64,000 nucleotides of DNA from Tectiglobus sp965247245 (lineage in GTDB: Bacteria; Pseudomonadota; Alphaproteobacteria; Rhizobiales; Hyphomicrobiaceae): the NCBI GenBank assembly GCA_965247245.1, contig CBDFGV010000002.1, positions 372,001 through 436,000 of the forward strand, in the 5' to 3' direction. The notes under the pieces are model-generated. The model was not told the DNA's origin. It worked only from the letters and a program-made list of their open reading frames with translations, and did not search any database. The first letter of the stretch is position 1. The number at the start of each line of letters is the position of its first letter. The position numbers and the translations under genes were made by a program. Shown here piece by piece: positions 16,859 to 25,943 of the stretch.

Positions 16859-17380
16859 ATGAGAATCCAGAACTGGTTGATCGTAGCACTGCTGGGCACC
16901 AATGCTGTTCTTGCTTATGGACTGATCTCGGCTCAATCCAGTTCCCAAGACTCTGAAATTGCTACACAGCTCGATGCAGCGCGCACCAAACTTGAGCAGC
17001 AAGCCACTCGGATCCAGAAGCTCGAAGCTCGTTCCTCCAGTTTTGCCCAAGTGTTGCCTAGCAAGGTCAATTCAGCACCGATCAACTTCGCGAAGACCTT
17101 CATGTTCTGGGTGCCGACGTTCGACAATCCGGCGCGGCGCGAGCCTGATCAGGCAACAGCTGAAACCGGGTTTCATAAATGGCTTGGCGGGCAGTTTGGC
17201 GGTTGGTCGCGATGGAAAGTTGAGGGAGGAGAAGCTAGCGGAGCTCCTGCAGCCGGCTGGTTCTATCAAGTCTCAGTACCAACGAGCCAAGCTAACGTCA
17301 CGTCTGCGCAAATGAAGGATGAAATCCTAAAACACTTCGAGCAGCGCAGCATTTATGTCGTCGAGATTCGCCATCAGTAG
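16859..17380 (+). CDS. Hypothetical membrane-anchored/secreted protein
   Basis: 173 residues with ATG at 16859 behind GGGAGAAG. An N-terminal hydrophobic segment (WLIVALLGTNAVLAYGLI) acts as signal or anchor, followed by a short coiled coil (about residues 30-65: QLDAARTKLEQQATRIQKLEA). The C-terminal half has no motif I recognise. The bulk should lie in the periplasm. It follows the SRPBCC gene after 130 bp and precedes a convergent hydrolase gene. Confidence 0.6.
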   Translation: MRIQNWLIVALLGTNAVLAYGLISAQSSSQDSEIATQLDAARTKLEQQATRIQKLEARSSSFAQVLPSKVNSAPINFAKTFMFWVPTFDNPARREPDQATAETGFHKWLGGQFGGWSRWKVEGGEASGAPAAGWFYQVSVPTSQANVTSAQMKDEILKHFEQRSIYVVEIRHQ

Positions 17381-17383
17381 CGG

Positions 17384-17400
17384 GCGGCAATTGCTGCCGC
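17384..17400. terminator. Possible bidirectional terminator hairpin
   Basis: GCGGCA-ATTGC-TGCCGC lies in the 51-bp gap between two convergent genes. The stem is six G+C-rich pairs; there is no clean T tract, only CTCTTTTC about ten bases later. Position supports a terminator, sequence only weakly. Confidence 0.3.
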
Positions 17401-17431
17401 ATCACGCCCTCTTTTCGCTGCCACCGGCACC

Positions 17432-18211
17432 TCAACTATTCGATCCCAAGAAGTCCAGCACAATAGAGTTGAACGCATCGGGCGCCTCCCAATAAGGTGC
17501 ATGCCCAACCTCTTGCAATGTCTCCAGCCGATGTCGGCGCATATGGTTGGCCACCATTTTCTGTAGAGGCGGCGGAGCAAAGAGATCTGCATCTCCAGTC
17601 AGCAACAGAACAGGCATCGTCAACTGTTCAATCTTTTCCCACGTTACCTTGATGCCTGCCGGCTGCTTGACCGGTTGGCTTGCCAAAGCCTCGCGAGATA
17701 GCTCAGCGAAACGAAGCACACCCGCGGACTGCGCAATTCGGTAACTTGGTCCAAGCTCGAGAAATTCTGTGGGTACCTTACCTCGCACATCCGCTATTGC
17801 GAGGCGGCCAAAGTAGTCTCGCCAATCAGGTTCGTCGGGCTGGAAGATCGTACCAGCGAGCACCAGAGATCGAACACGCTCCTGATGACCGACCGCAAAG
17901 CCAAGAGCCGTAATCGCACCGGCCGCTGCACCGAGAATGTGTGCTCGATCAACCCGGAGATAGTCCAACAGATTGACAAGATCACCCACCGAGGAGCCCG
18001 CATCAGTCAGGCTTCCGACATCAGATTTGAAAACCCCGCGCCTTGAGTAGGCAATGACACGATAGCCGGCTTGTGAAAATGCCTGTCGTTGATGCTCCCA
18101 TACTTGGCAGCTTTGAGACGCCGGATGCAACATCACAATGGGCTGGCCGCTCCCGCCGGTATCCCAATACCAGAGTCGCACGTTTGGGAGTTCGGCAAAG
18201 CCTTCAAACAC
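17432..18211 (-). CDS. Alpha/beta hydrolase-fold protein lacking the usual nucleophile
   Basis: 259 residues with an alpha/beta-hydrolase fold: oxyanion-hole region MLHPASQS, acid candidate in LTGDADLF, His in VGHAPYWEAP. The nucleophile elbow reads GAAAG instead of GxSxG, so the Ser/Cys is an Ala (checked in the DNA, GGT GCA GCG GCC GGT). It may therefore be a cofactor-free oxygenase, a lyase-like or an inactive member. I chose GTG at 18211 (GGAG upstream, protein begins MFEGFAELPNVRLWY); TTG at 18241 is also open. It follows an intradiol dioxygenase gene on the same strand, consistent with processing a ring-cleavage product. Confidence 0.82.
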   Translation of the reverse strand: MFEGFAELPNVRLWYWDTGGSGQPIVMLHPASQSCQVWEHQRQAFSQAGYRVIAYSRRGVFKSDVGSLTDAGSSVGDLVNLLDYLRVDRAHILGAAAGAITALGFAVGHQERVRSLVLAGTIFQPDEPDWRDYFGRLAIADVRGKVPTEFLELGPSYRIAQSAGVLRFAELSREALASQPVKQPAGIKVTWEKIEQLTMPVLLLTGDADLFAPPPLQKMVANHMRRHRLETLQEVGHAPYWEAPDAFNSIVLDFLGSNS

Positions 18212-18248
18212 GCAGTGGGGCTCCGAGCGGACTACGAGCAATCATAGG

Positions 18249-18848
18249 TCAGCCATTCATCAAGACGATATCAAACACGATACGCTTGGATCCTTCATCC
18301 ATACCGGCTAACGGGTCTTGGATCGGCATGACGATCGTCTCCTGGCGTTTTGAAGACTGCAGCCAGGTGTCGTTCTCATGATGCGGATCACCGGCGAAGT
18401 ACATCTGCGTAACGAGCCGCTCTAGTTTGCCGAAGACCTCGAAGTGGATGTGCGATGGGCGGATCGTGCTGGGTCCGGTCGGGTAGGCGCCGGGCTTGAT
18501 GGTCTTGAGGTTGTAGCGGCCTTCGTCGTCCGTATTGACCACGGCAAAGCCTTCGAAGCTGGGATCAAGTGGGGCCCGGTTGTCATCATTCGGATGGGTG
18601 TAACGGCCGTGCGTGTTGGCCTGCCAGATTTCGAGCTTGGCGCCCTTGACCGGCTCGCCATCCCGGTTCAGGACGCGCCCCCCAAGATAGATGACCTGTC
18701 CCTCAGCATGCCCCGGGCGTCCTTCGACGCGCGTGAGATCACCGCCCTTTGAAGGCTCACCCAATGGATAGAACGGCCCGAGGATTTGCGGAGACGTCGT
18801 TGTTAGTCGTGACTTCGTCTCGGTGCTCTGGACTTGCTGTGTGCTCAT
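18249..18848 (-). CDS. Intradiol ring-cleavage dioxygenase
   Basis: 199 residues of the catechol/hydroxyquinol/protocatechuate dioxygenase fold. The Fe(III) ligands are expected as two Tyr and two His: visible candidates are GRYTHP, GAYPTG and the conserved RPSHIHFEV. Segments GPFYPLG and GAKLEIWQANTHG are characteristic. It cleaves a catechol-type ring between the hydroxyls. It is shorter than catechol 1,2-dioxygenases (about 300), lacking their N-terminal helical domain and resembling protocatechuate dioxygenase subunits. It is probably co-transcribed with a GST upstream and a hydrolase downstream, a small aromatic-degradation operon. Confidence 0.9.
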   Translation of the reverse strand: MSTQQVQSTETKSRLTTTSPQILGPFYPLGEPSKGGDLTRVEGRPGHAEGQVIYLGGRVLNRDGEPVKGAKLEIWQANTHGRYTHPNDDNRAPLDPSFEGFAVVNTDDEGRYNLKTIKPGAYPTGPSTIRPSHIHFEVFGKLERLVTQMYFAGDPHHENDTWLQSSKRQETIVMPIQDPLAGMDEGSKRIVFDIVLMNG

Positions 18849-18944
18849 TGGACTGTGACCCTCGCTTGTCTGATCCGGGGTTTCATCGTTTGACGCTATC
18901 GGCCAGCTGCTTGTTGCGCAACCGGAAACACTCCCTGCTTTGTT

Positions 18945-19562
18945 CTAAGAGTCGTCTTCGACAGGAACGGCCAGAACAGAAGTGCGCTGGTTGAATTCGG
19001 CGTGCCAAGCGGCCAGTCTTGGATGACCTTCGCGCCAACCGTCATCGCCAAAACGGAAGTCGAGATAAGCCAACGCCGTGCCAATGGCGATATGCCCGAT
19101 ATCCAACGGCCGATCCGTTAGCATCGCAATGTCGTATTCGAGACGGTCAACGGCTGCGGCTGACTTGCGTTCGTTCGACATGATGATCGCGTCCGTGCGC
19201 CGTTCTTCTGGCTTGAGGCGTTCGGCTAGTCGCATCATCGAGACATCGAGTAAGCCGTCGCCCAATGACTGATTGCGCAAAGCTAGAAACCGTTGATCAC
19301 CATCAGCTGGAAACAGCTTTGGGCCGCTGTGGCGCGTGTCGAGATATTCGCAGATAACACGGCTATCAAACAGGGCCATTCCATCGTCGAGGACAAGTGT
19401 CGGCAGCTTGTTTAGCGGGTTGTCGACAAACAGCTCCTCTGCAGGTTTGAACATCGAGACGACCGTGCGGATGCAATCAATCTCGCTTGCTACGCCGATC
19501 TCGTGGGCAAAGATCATGACCTTGCGGACATATGGCGATCTCGGTGACCAATGCAGTTTCAT
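18945..19562 (-). CDS. Glutathione S-transferase family protein
   Basis: 205 residues beginning MKLHWSPRSPYVRKVMIFAHE, the N-terminal thioredoxin-like half, with NKLPTLVLDDG (cis-Pro) and DSRVICEYLD as glutathione-binding segments, then a helical C-terminal domain. ATG at 19562 has GGAGG at good distance; an upstream frame is not needed. It probably starts the GST/intradiol dioxygenase/hydrolase operon and diverges from an MBL-fold hydrolase gene over 77 bp, which must hold both promoters. Maleylpyruvate-isomerase-like activity is possible but unproven. Confidence 0.85.
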   Translation of the reverse strand: MKLHWSPRSPYVRKVMIFAHEIGVASEIDCIRTVVSMFKPAEELFVDNPLNKLPTLVLDDGMALFDSRVICEYLDTRHSGPKLFPADGDQRFLALRNQSLGDGLLDVSMMRLAERLKPEERRTDAIIMSNERKSAAAVDRLEYDIAMLTDRPLDIGHIAIGTALAYLDFRFGDDGWREGHPRLAAWHAEFNQRTSVLAVPVEDDS

Positions 19563-19639
19563 CGCGCCAACCTCCTTGCTCCACGTGCAACTACGGGTCA
19601 CTATAGTGGCCGATACTCTTCGGCGAGGGAACCGGGCAG

Positions 19640-20518
19640 ATGGCAAAGACAGACGTTCAACAAATACCAGGGGTGTACCATAGACGCATTGGCGACATCG
19701 TGGTGACAGCTATCGCTGACGGATTTCTCGATGGTGATGTCGACGTGCTGCTGAACATCACGCAACAGGAATCTCGTGACATTCTCTCGGCAAACTTTCG
19801 CCCGGCCCGGCGCACAGCTGTCAACACGTTCCTGATCCGCTCCGGTGGCAAACTTGCGCTGATGGAAACGGGTTGCGGGACTTACATGCAGCCGACGGCA
19901 GGCAAACAGATTGCCAACTTGGCGGCAGCCGGCGTCAAACCATCGGATATCGATGCTATCTTGCTGACGCACATGCATCCAGATCACTCCGCTGGCTTGA
20001 CGGATCGCGAAACCGGCAAGCCATTCTTTGAAAATGCCGAACTCATCGTGCACGAGAACGAGCCGAAGCACTGGCTGGATGACGGCAATCTTGCAAAGGC
20101 AACAGAGCGCGAGCGGCTTCTGTTTTTCCAATGCACGCGAGAGCAGATCGCGCCCTACCAGGATCGCATGCGGTTGTTCACGGGTGGTGAAGTATTTCCC
20201 GGCGTGACCGCCATTCCGAGGCCCGGACATACGCCTGGCCATACGACTTACCTTATCAGCTCGGGGGACGATCAACTGCTGATTTGGGGCGACACGATCC
20301 ATGTGCCGGAGATCCAGACCGCACGGCCGGAAGTGTGCATCGCATTTGACAGCGATCCCACTCAGGCCGAGGCGTCACGACGCGCCGTGTTCGATATGGT
20401 GGCGACGGACCGTCTGTTGTTTACGGGCATGCACATGCATTTCCCCGGGTTTTCAAGGCTCGTGCAGAATGGCAGCGGCTATCGGATAATTCCGGCCGCG
20501 TGGGAGCATGAAATCTAG
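19640..20518 (+). CDS. MBL-fold metallo-hydrolase
   Basis: 292 residues with the metallo-beta-lactamase fold. The zinc motif HMHPDH appears near residue 112, further ligands are in RPGHTPGHT and IWGDTIHV, and the last His is in FTGMHMHFPG. The family includes lactonases and other hydrolases acting in the cytoplasm or periplasm; a signal peptide is not evident. Next to ring-cleavage genes it may open a lactone intermediate. It is followed 53 bases later by a carboxymuconolactone decarboxylase-like gene. Confidence 0.88.
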   Translation: MAKTDVQQIPGVYHRRIGDIVVTAIADGFLDGDVDVLLNITQQESRDILSANFRPARRTAVNTFLIRSGGKLALMETGCGTYMQPTAGKQIANLAAAGVKPSDIDAILLTHMHPDHSAGLTDRETGKPFFENAELIVHENEPKHWLDDGNLAKATERERLLFFQCTREQIAPYQDRMRLFTGGEVFPGVTAIPRPGHTPGHTTYLISSGDDQLLIWGDTIHVPEIQTARPEVCIAFDSDPTQAEASRRAVFDMVATDRLLFTGMHMHFPGFSRLVQNGSGYRIIPAAWEHEI

Positions 20519-20571
20519 CGGTCATTGTGTGCCTACGAACCGGCAGGCCGAAGCAGCTTAGTGAGGTGCGT

Positions 20572-21171
20572 GTGACCAATAACGAATGGTCCGGCAAGAT
20601 CGACCCAGAATCCGGATGCCGGTTGCCGCTACCCAGGCGCGAGCAACTTGATGCGCAAGGGCGCGCCGTAATGGACCGACAATTGTCGCCAGAGCATCAA
20701 TCACTCGTCGGGCTGCGTGGGCCAACCGGCATTCGCCTGCACAGCCCAGTGATCGCAGAACATGCGCAGGGGCTGGTCAACTACTTCCGCAATGACAGCC
20801 TGCTCGACAAACAAGTCCAGGAGATCGCGATCCTTGTCACCGCCCGCGCGCACGACAGCGAATTTGAGTGGGCCGCCCATGTCGAAACGGCGCGCAAGGT
20901 TGGCGTTGCCGAGGTGACGATATCGGCAATTCAGGACCGATCCGAGACGAGCAAGCTTTCGGATCGTGATGTGCTGATAGTTGAAGCCGGTCGGCAACTG
21001 TTTGCGGAACGGCGGATCGATGATGAGCTTTACGGTCGTGCTCTTGCGCACTTCGGCGCCAAGGGCCTCGTCGAGCTGGTATCCTTCATGGCCATGTATG
21101 CCGGCACCGCCTACCTTCTGGCAGCCTTCGATATGCAGCTGCCGCCAGGCAAACAGAAAGCGTTCGGCTAG
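20572..21171 (+). CDS. Carboxymuconolactone decarboxylase family protein
   Basis: 199 residues, all helical, with the family core QVQEIAILVTARAHDSEFEWAAH. The AhpD/CMD-family CxxC is absent, leaving the EWAAH type seen in decarboxylase-like members. GTG at 20572 (GAGG upstream) gives a natural N-terminus; an earlier GTG at 20527 is possible. Its position after an MBL hydrolase and opposite an intradiol dioxygenase fits a beta-ketoadipate-like route, although the true substrate is not known. The 3' end overlaps the convergent thioredoxin-like gene by four bases. Confidence 0.82.
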   Translation: MTNNEWSGKIDPESGCRLPLPRREQLDAQGRAVMDRQLSPEHQSLVGLRGPTGIRLHSPVIAEHAQGLVNYFRNDSLLDKQVQEIAILVTARAHDSEFEWAAHVETARKVGVAEVTISAIQDRSETSKLSDRDVLIVEAGRQLFAERRIDDELYGRALAHFGAKGLVELVSFMAMYAGTAYLLAAFDMQLPPGKQKAFG

Positions 21172-21788
21172 ACACGTTTCCGGTTCAGCATCGCGAGGAT
21201 CATCGGCTCGACCTTGTGTGGTTCGAAAAACCCGAACTGCTGAAACCTGATCATGCCGTCCTTGTCGATAATCACCATCTCCGGCGTACCACGCGTGTTG
21301 TAACGGTTCATTGTTTCCGGGACACGCCGTCCACCACGATGGCGATCAACGCCGACGGGGATCGTGATACCCTTCTCGCGAACATAGTTCTTGAGCCGCT
21401 TCACCGTCTGATAGTTGTGACCTTCAAAGACAGTATGAATTTTGATGAATTTTAACGTTTCTTGATCAACGTCTTTGGCAAATTTCTGCAGCCAGTACTT
21501 CATGAGTGGACCGGAAAACCGATTGCAACCAGGACACCAGAGCTGGAAGAAATCAATGATAATGACCTTGCCTTTCAGCTTGTCGACGTTGCCGCCATCA
21601 CCATTGATCCACTCGAGAATATCCCATTGCGGCGCGGGCCGAACGCGTGTCGGCGTTTGGGTCTGAGCCAACGCTGAGACCGGCAGCAACGGAACCGTTG
21701 CTGCCGTTGCTGCCACTCCCGCCACCGCGACGGCGCCTGCAGATCCTGCCACGAACCGGCGCCGTTGATGATCGATCGTATCGCTCAT
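21168..21788 (-). CDS. TlpA-like thioredoxin-fold protein with Tat signal
   Basis: 206 residues. The N-terminus carries RRRFVAGSAGAVAVAG, a twin-arginine type signal, cleaved after about residue 41. The mature part has a thioredoxin fold with the redox motif WCPGC and a cis-Pro loop (RGTPEMVIID). It is expected to act in the periplasm as a thiol oxidoreductase. The pair with an L,D-transpeptidase upstream on the same strand (38-bp gap) could mean a thiol-reduction role for the transpeptidase catalytic Cys; that is inference. Confidence 0.88.
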   Translation of the reverse strand: MSDTIDHQRRRFVAGSAGAVAVAGVAATAATVPLLPVSALAQTQTPTRVRPAPQWDILEWINGDGGNVDKLKGKVIIIDFFQLWCPGCNRFSGPLMKYWLQKFAKDVDQETLKFIKIHTVFEGHNYQTVKRLKNYVREKGITIPVGVDRHRGGRRVPETMNRYNTRGTPEMVIIDKDGMIRFQQFGFFEPHKVEPMILAMLNRKRV

Positions 21789-21826
21789 CGCGTTACTCCT
21801 GATGACATCGTCGTAACCGACACCGA

Positions 21827-22459
21827 TTAGTTGGTTGAATCAAAGATACTGGAAAATGGTTTTTCACCGGACGAGCTGCTACTGCTGCTGATCGACGCCA
21901 CCTGGTACTTCTTCCAGGTCGCTTTAACTTTGGCGCCCACTTTCACGCGCTTGTAGAGTTCAACGACGTGAGAGTTATGCATACGTATGCAACCCTTCGA
22001 AACGTTTTTGCCGATCGTCCATGGCGCATCGGTGCCATGGATCCGATAGAGCGTGCTGCCGAGGTACAACGCCCGCACACCCATCGGGTTGCGTGGATGA
22101 CCACCCGGCACAAAAGCCGGTAGCTTTGGGTTTTCGCGACGCATCGAGGCTGTCGGTGTCCAAGACGGATTGACCTTTTTGCGTGTCACCCGCTGTGTAC
22201 CCTGCCAGCGACTTTGCGCCCTTGGTACTGCGATCGGATAGCTCATAGCCTGGCCTCTGGCCGTAACATGATAGAGACGGCGATCACTAAAGCTGACGAT
22301 GATCTCGCCCGGTCGATACTTCTTTGAGAAAGAAACGGTCTGCTTATCGTAGACCGAGTTCTTCTCTGCGCCGAACCAGCTGCTCTGGGCCTGTGCAGTG
22401 GAATGCGTGAGTGTGCAGGCAAGTGCTACGCCGAGCACTGCTTTCATATTGAGTTTCAT
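21827..22459 (-). CDS. L,D-transpeptidase (YkuD domain)
   Basis: 210 residues with a signal peptide (MKAVLGVALACTLTHSTAQAQ). The YkuD catalytic region is complete: YRIHGTDAPWTIG and SKGCIRMHN with the nucleophile Cys. It should cross-link peptidoglycan or attach proteins to it in the periplasm. A poly-Ser run (seven Ser) and a short tail follow the domain. ATG at 22459 has GAGG upstream; an upstream Met at 22543 would displace the signal peptide. Confidence 0.92.
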   Translation of the reverse strand: MKLNMKAVLGVALACTLTHSTAQAQSSWFGAEKNSVYDKQTVSFSKKYRPGEIIVSFSDRRLYHVTARGQAMSYPIAVPRAQSRWQGTQRVTRKKVNPSWTPTASMRRENPKLPAFVPGGHPRNPMGVRALYLGSTLYRIHGTDAPWTIGKNVSKGCIRMHNSHVVELYKRVKVGAKVKATWKKYQVASISSSSSSSGEKPFSSIFDSTN

Positions 22460-22588
22460 AATCGATTTCCCTCGATGGCCACTCTTGAAGAGAGTTGGCC
22501 TAGCTAGATTGGTTTGATTTGATGTTGACACGCACATCTTCAAGGGCCGGACCGGCCAAACGTGCGAACATTCTAGCGACGAGGGAAG

Positions 22589-22999
22589 CTAGTTTCTGAG
22601 GCGAGGTGCGGCAGCGAACATCCGCCAGAACGGAGCCCGACCACCGGGATCCCCACGCGAATGCAAAACGATGAATGGCGATGAAGCAACTTCGTGCGTT
22701 ACAGCCCAAGTAACCGGGCCCAACGTCTTCTGCCCGAGCCATGATGACAAATCCGACTCGTCAGAGCGGGAGCGCCCATTCGCCGGAGAAGACGTGACAG
22801 TAATACGACTGCACTTATGCTTCTTTGAAGCGGGTGCAGTAAGCTTGCTGCAGGCCTTCTTCAGCGCTTGCTGGGAGGCAACAGCGTGTCCAGGCGAGGT
22901 TACCGCTGCCGAGGTAGCTGCCGTCACCGAAAGGCAATAGGCCACAAACACCAGCAGTGTGGTGCAGAGGGCATGCCGAATATGACCTACAGCCAGCAT
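22589..22999 (-). CDS. Possible small secreted protein
   Basis: A 136-codon frame in the 780-bp gap between the transpeptidase and the molybdenum hydroxylase genes. It begins with a plausible signal peptide (LCTTLLVFVAYCLSVTAATSAA), followed by about 100 polar residues with two Cys (KACS and HKCS). I recognise no domain, and the ribosome site is poor. Frames on the other strand are no better, so this is the best candidate for the gap but may be spurious. Confidence 0.38.
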   Translation of the reverse strand: MLAVGHIRHALCTTLLVFVAYCLSVTAATSAAVTSPGHAVASQQALKKACSKLTAPASKKHKCSRITVTSSPANGRSRSDESDLSSWLGQKTLGPVTWAVTHEVASSPFIVLHSRGDPGGRAPFWRMFAAAPRLRN

Positions 23000-23237
23000 A
23001 GTGGAATCTTGTCGAAGCTTCGGGTTCGGTAGGCTTTTAACACAGTCCGCGTGCGTTCGCAGTACATTTCACACAATCGTGTGTGGCTTTCAGGGCTCAC
23101 CTGGGACCGTGAAAACTTGGGCAAAGACTGAGACGTTCTTCCCGAATCTAGGCCGTCTTGGTCCAGATGGCTGCCCGTGCTACCGGTGTTCACCAAGGGC
23201 ATATTATCAGGGAACAGCAGCTGGCGCGGAGGCTTGC

Positions 23238-23702
23238 ATGGACCTAACCGTAAATGGAAAACGCGTTACGGTATCGTCTGATCCCGACACACCGCTGTTG
23301 TGGGTGCTACGGGACGAACTTGGTTTAACCGGCACGAAGTATGGCTGTGGGATCGCAGCCTGTGGGGCCTGTACGGTGCACGTTGGCGGCGAAGCTATCC
23401 GTTCATGCTCGCTGGAACTCCAAGATGTCGAGGGTGACATCACCACGATCGAAGGTCTCGGCACGCCGGAAGCACTAAATGCTGTCCAGGCTGCCTGGAT
23501 CGAACACCAGGTTGCGCAGTGCGGGTATTGCCAGTCCGGACAGATCATGGCGGCAGCCGCCTTTCTCGCGAGCAACGCCGACCCTAGCGATGAAGATATA
23601 GATGATGCGATGTCCGCCAACCTTTGCCGTTGCGGCACATACATTCGCATACGTGCCGCAGTAAAATCTGCCGCCTCCAAGCTCCGGGAATCAAAGTCAT
23701 GA
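23238..23702 (+). CDS. 2Fe-2S subunit of a molybdenum hydroxylase (IorA-like)
   Basis: 154 residues with two 2Fe-2S clusters: the plant-type cluster in GCGIAACGACTVH plus an upstream-to-downstream Cys (RSCSLE), and the helical-domain cluster in CGYCQSGQ and LCRCGTY. This is the small subunit of the xanthine oxidase family, taking electrons from the molybdenum centre. ATG at 23238 sits seven bases after GGAGG. The stop overlaps the start of the large subunit (ATGA), so the two are translationally coupled. Confidence 0.92.
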   Translation: MDLTVNGKRVTVSSDPDTPLLWVLRDELGLTGTKYGCGIAACGACTVHVGGEAIRSCSLELQDVEGDITTIEGLGTPEALNAVQAAWIEHQVAQCGYCQSGQIMAAAAFLASNADPSDEDIDDAMSANLCRCGTYIRIRAAVKSAASKLRESKS

Positions 23703-25939
23703 GCCGGATTGGTAGAATTGCGCGGCGAACTTTCCTCATAGGAACAGCCGCTATCGCGGGCGGCCTGGCTGTTGGTTACGTCGCCTACCAGATCGACCCA
23801 ACAAACCCCCTTCAAAGTGAACTTGACGAGGGCGAAACGGCGCTTACCCCTTACGTCAAAATCGATCAGAGCGGGGTCACGATTATTACGCCACGGGCGG
23901 ATCTTGGCCAGGGCTCCTACTCCGTGCTGGCAGCATTGGTTGCAGAAGAACTGGACATTGCTTGGGATGCGATCAAGGTCGAGCACGGTCCGCCGAGCGG
24001 TGCCTATTACAATGGCAAGGTTCCAGCTGAAGGCTTTCCCATCTCCGCGACAGACGACGGCATCGTTGCAAACGCTGGTCGGCAATTCGGCGATGTTGTC
24101 GGCAAGTTTATGGGACTCCAGATTACCGGCGGCTCTTCAACTGTTCCCGATGCGTACGAGAAAATGCGAGTGGCCGGTGCCGCCGCCCGGGATGCGATCT
24201 TGGAAGTTGCAGCCATCCGTACCGGCTTTGACAAGGAGAGACTGAAGACAAAGGACGGTACTGTCATCACGCCAGACGGTAAGACGCTCACTTATATTGC
24301 TTTGGCACCGGCCGCGGCCAAGGTGTCGCTTCCGTCGAACATTCGGCTGAAGCCAGAGTCTGAATGGCGTTATCTGGGCACAAAGATGCGCCGACTTGAT
24401 ATTGTCGGAAAGTCGACCGGGACTGCTCAATTTGGCATCGACATGCAGCTCCCGGGCATGGTGTTTGCCACCGTTCGCACCAATCCGCGCCTTGGCGGCG
24501 CCGTGAACGGTTTCGATAGCGCCGCTGCCGAAGCATCTCCTGGTGTGATTAAGGTTGTTCCGGTGACAGGCGGCGCAGGTGTTATCGCGGACAACACATG
24601 GCGCGCGTTCAAGGCCGCCAACTTGATCAAGTTTGATTGGGGCAACGCTCCATACCCTTCGACGACAAAGGAGATGTTTGAGAAAGTTGCTGCTAGTTTT
24701 ACGGAAAACAATCAGGACAGTCGGTTCAAGAATGAAGGCGACGTTGAGAAATTCCTGGCGGAGGGTGGCGTTACGACTGCCGAATACCGCGTACCACATC
24801 TGGCCCACGCACCTCTAGAGCCAATGAATGCGATGGTGCTATTGCGCGATGGGCAGCTTGATATCTGGACGGGCACCCAGATCCCACTCTTTGTCGTTCA
24901 GGCAGCAGCTGAAGTTTCTGATCTATCGACAAGTAAGATTCGCCTCCACGTAACAATGTCCGGAGGAAGTTTTGGTCGTCGCCTGGAAGACGACTACATT
25001 CGCCAAGCCATCGAAGTCGCCAAGGCCTATCCAGGTCACCCGGTCAAGATGACCTGGTCGCGCGAAGAAGACATGACTCACGACTTTCCACGACCACTCG
25101 GCATTGCGCGCATGCGCGGCAAAGTTCGGGATGGCAAGGTAGAGGCTCTAGACCTCGACATAGCTGCGCCGTCCGTCGTTGAGTCACAGATGGGCCGGCT
25201 CAATCAATCTGTCCCCGGGCCTGATGTCGCGATCGTGGCCGGGGCATGGGATCAACCGTTCTCAATTCCCAACTATCGCGTCACTGGCTATCGCGTGCCT
25301 GCAATGGTGCCAGTAAGTTCTTGGCGGTCGGTGGGTGCCTCGGGCAACGGCTTTTTTCACGATTGTGCCCTAGATGAATTGATCCATACCGCTGGCGCAG
25401 ACCCACTCGCGGAGCGCATCCGATTGTGCTGGCATGCCCCTTCCCGAAAAGTGCTTGAGGCCGTTGGAGAGATGAGTAACTGGGGCAGCAAGCTGCCGGA
25501 AGGCCGAGGTCGAGGTGTTGCCTTCACGCTATCGTTCGGTGTGGCCACTGCCGAAGTCGTCGAAGTTACAAATTCGGAAGATGGCATCAAGATCGATAAG
25601 GTCTTCGTTGCAGTCGAAGTCGGCAAAGTGCTTGATCCGATCAACTTCGAGAACCAGGTACAAGGCGGAGTAATATGGGGCCTAGGGCACGCCACGAGCG
25701 CTGAACTCACCTACAAGGATGGCATGGCAGAACAGACCAACTTTGATGCCTACGAAGCCATGCGCCTCAACCAAGTTCCGGAGATCGAGGTGAAGGCGCT
25801 CACCAACGATGATGAGATCCGCGGTATTGGCGAGCCGAGTGTTCCGCCGGCGGCACCGGCACTTGCCAATGCGATTTTTGCAGCAACCGGCAAGCGCATT
25901 CGCGAACTTCCACTTAACAAACATATCAGCTTTGTCTAG
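23699..25939 (+). CDS. Molybdopterin-binding subunit of a molybdenum hydroxylase (IorB-like)
   Basis: 746 residues. The N-terminus IARRTFLIGTAAIAGG is a twin-arginine type signal, as in IorB-type enzymes, suggesting export of the folded heterodimer. Cofactor-binding regions include GQGSYSVLAAL, GGSFGRRLEDDY and, at the end, GIGEPSVPPAAPALANA with the catalytic Glu. It hydroxylates an N-heterocycle or oxidises an aldehyde; isoquinoline 1-oxidoreductase is the closest named type I recall. It is followed by an alpha/beta hydrolase gene five bases away. Confidence 0.9.
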   Translation: MSRIGRIARRTFLIGTAAIAGGLAVGYVAYQIDPTNPLQSELDEGETALTPYVKIDQSGVTIITPRADLGQGSYSVLAALVAEELDIAWDAIKVEHGPPSGAYYNGKVPAEGFPISATDDGIVANAGRQFGDVVGKFMGLQITGGSSTVPDAYEKMRVAGAAARDAILEVAAIRTGFDKERLKTKDGTVITPDGKTLTYIALAPAAAKVSLPSNIRLKPESEWRYLGTKMRRLDIVGKSTGTAQFGIDMQLPGMVFATVRTNPRLGGAVNGFDSAAAEASPGVIKVVPVTGGAGVIADNTWRAFKAANLIKFDWGNAPYPSTTKEMFEKVAASFTENNQDSRFKNEGDVEKFLAEGGVTTAEYRVPHLAHAPLEPMNAMVLLRDGQLDIWTGTQIPLFVVQAAAEVSDLSTSKIRLHVTMSGGSFGRRLEDDYIRQAIEVAKAYPGHPVKMTWSREEDMTHDFPRPLGIARMRGKVRDGKVEALDLDIAAPSVVESQMGRLNQSVPGPDVAIVAGAWDQPFSIPNYRVTGYRVPAMVPVSSWRSVGASGNGFFHDCALDELIHTAGADPLAERIRLCWHAPSRKVLEAVGEMSNWGSKLPEGRGRGVAFTLSFGVATAEVVEVTNSEDGIKIDKVFVAVEVGKVLDPINFENQVQGGVIWGLGHATSAELTYKDGMAEQTNFDAYEAMRLNQVPEIEVKALTNDDEIRGIGEPSVPPAAPALANAIFAATGKRIRELPLNKHISFV

Positions 25940-25943
25940 GGAC

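Noticed and set aside
22671..22940. Plus-strand frame of 89 codons in the gap before the molybdenum hydroxylase
   Set aside because: No ribosome site, no signal or domain; the minus-strand frame at 22589-22999 is the better, still weak, candidate.
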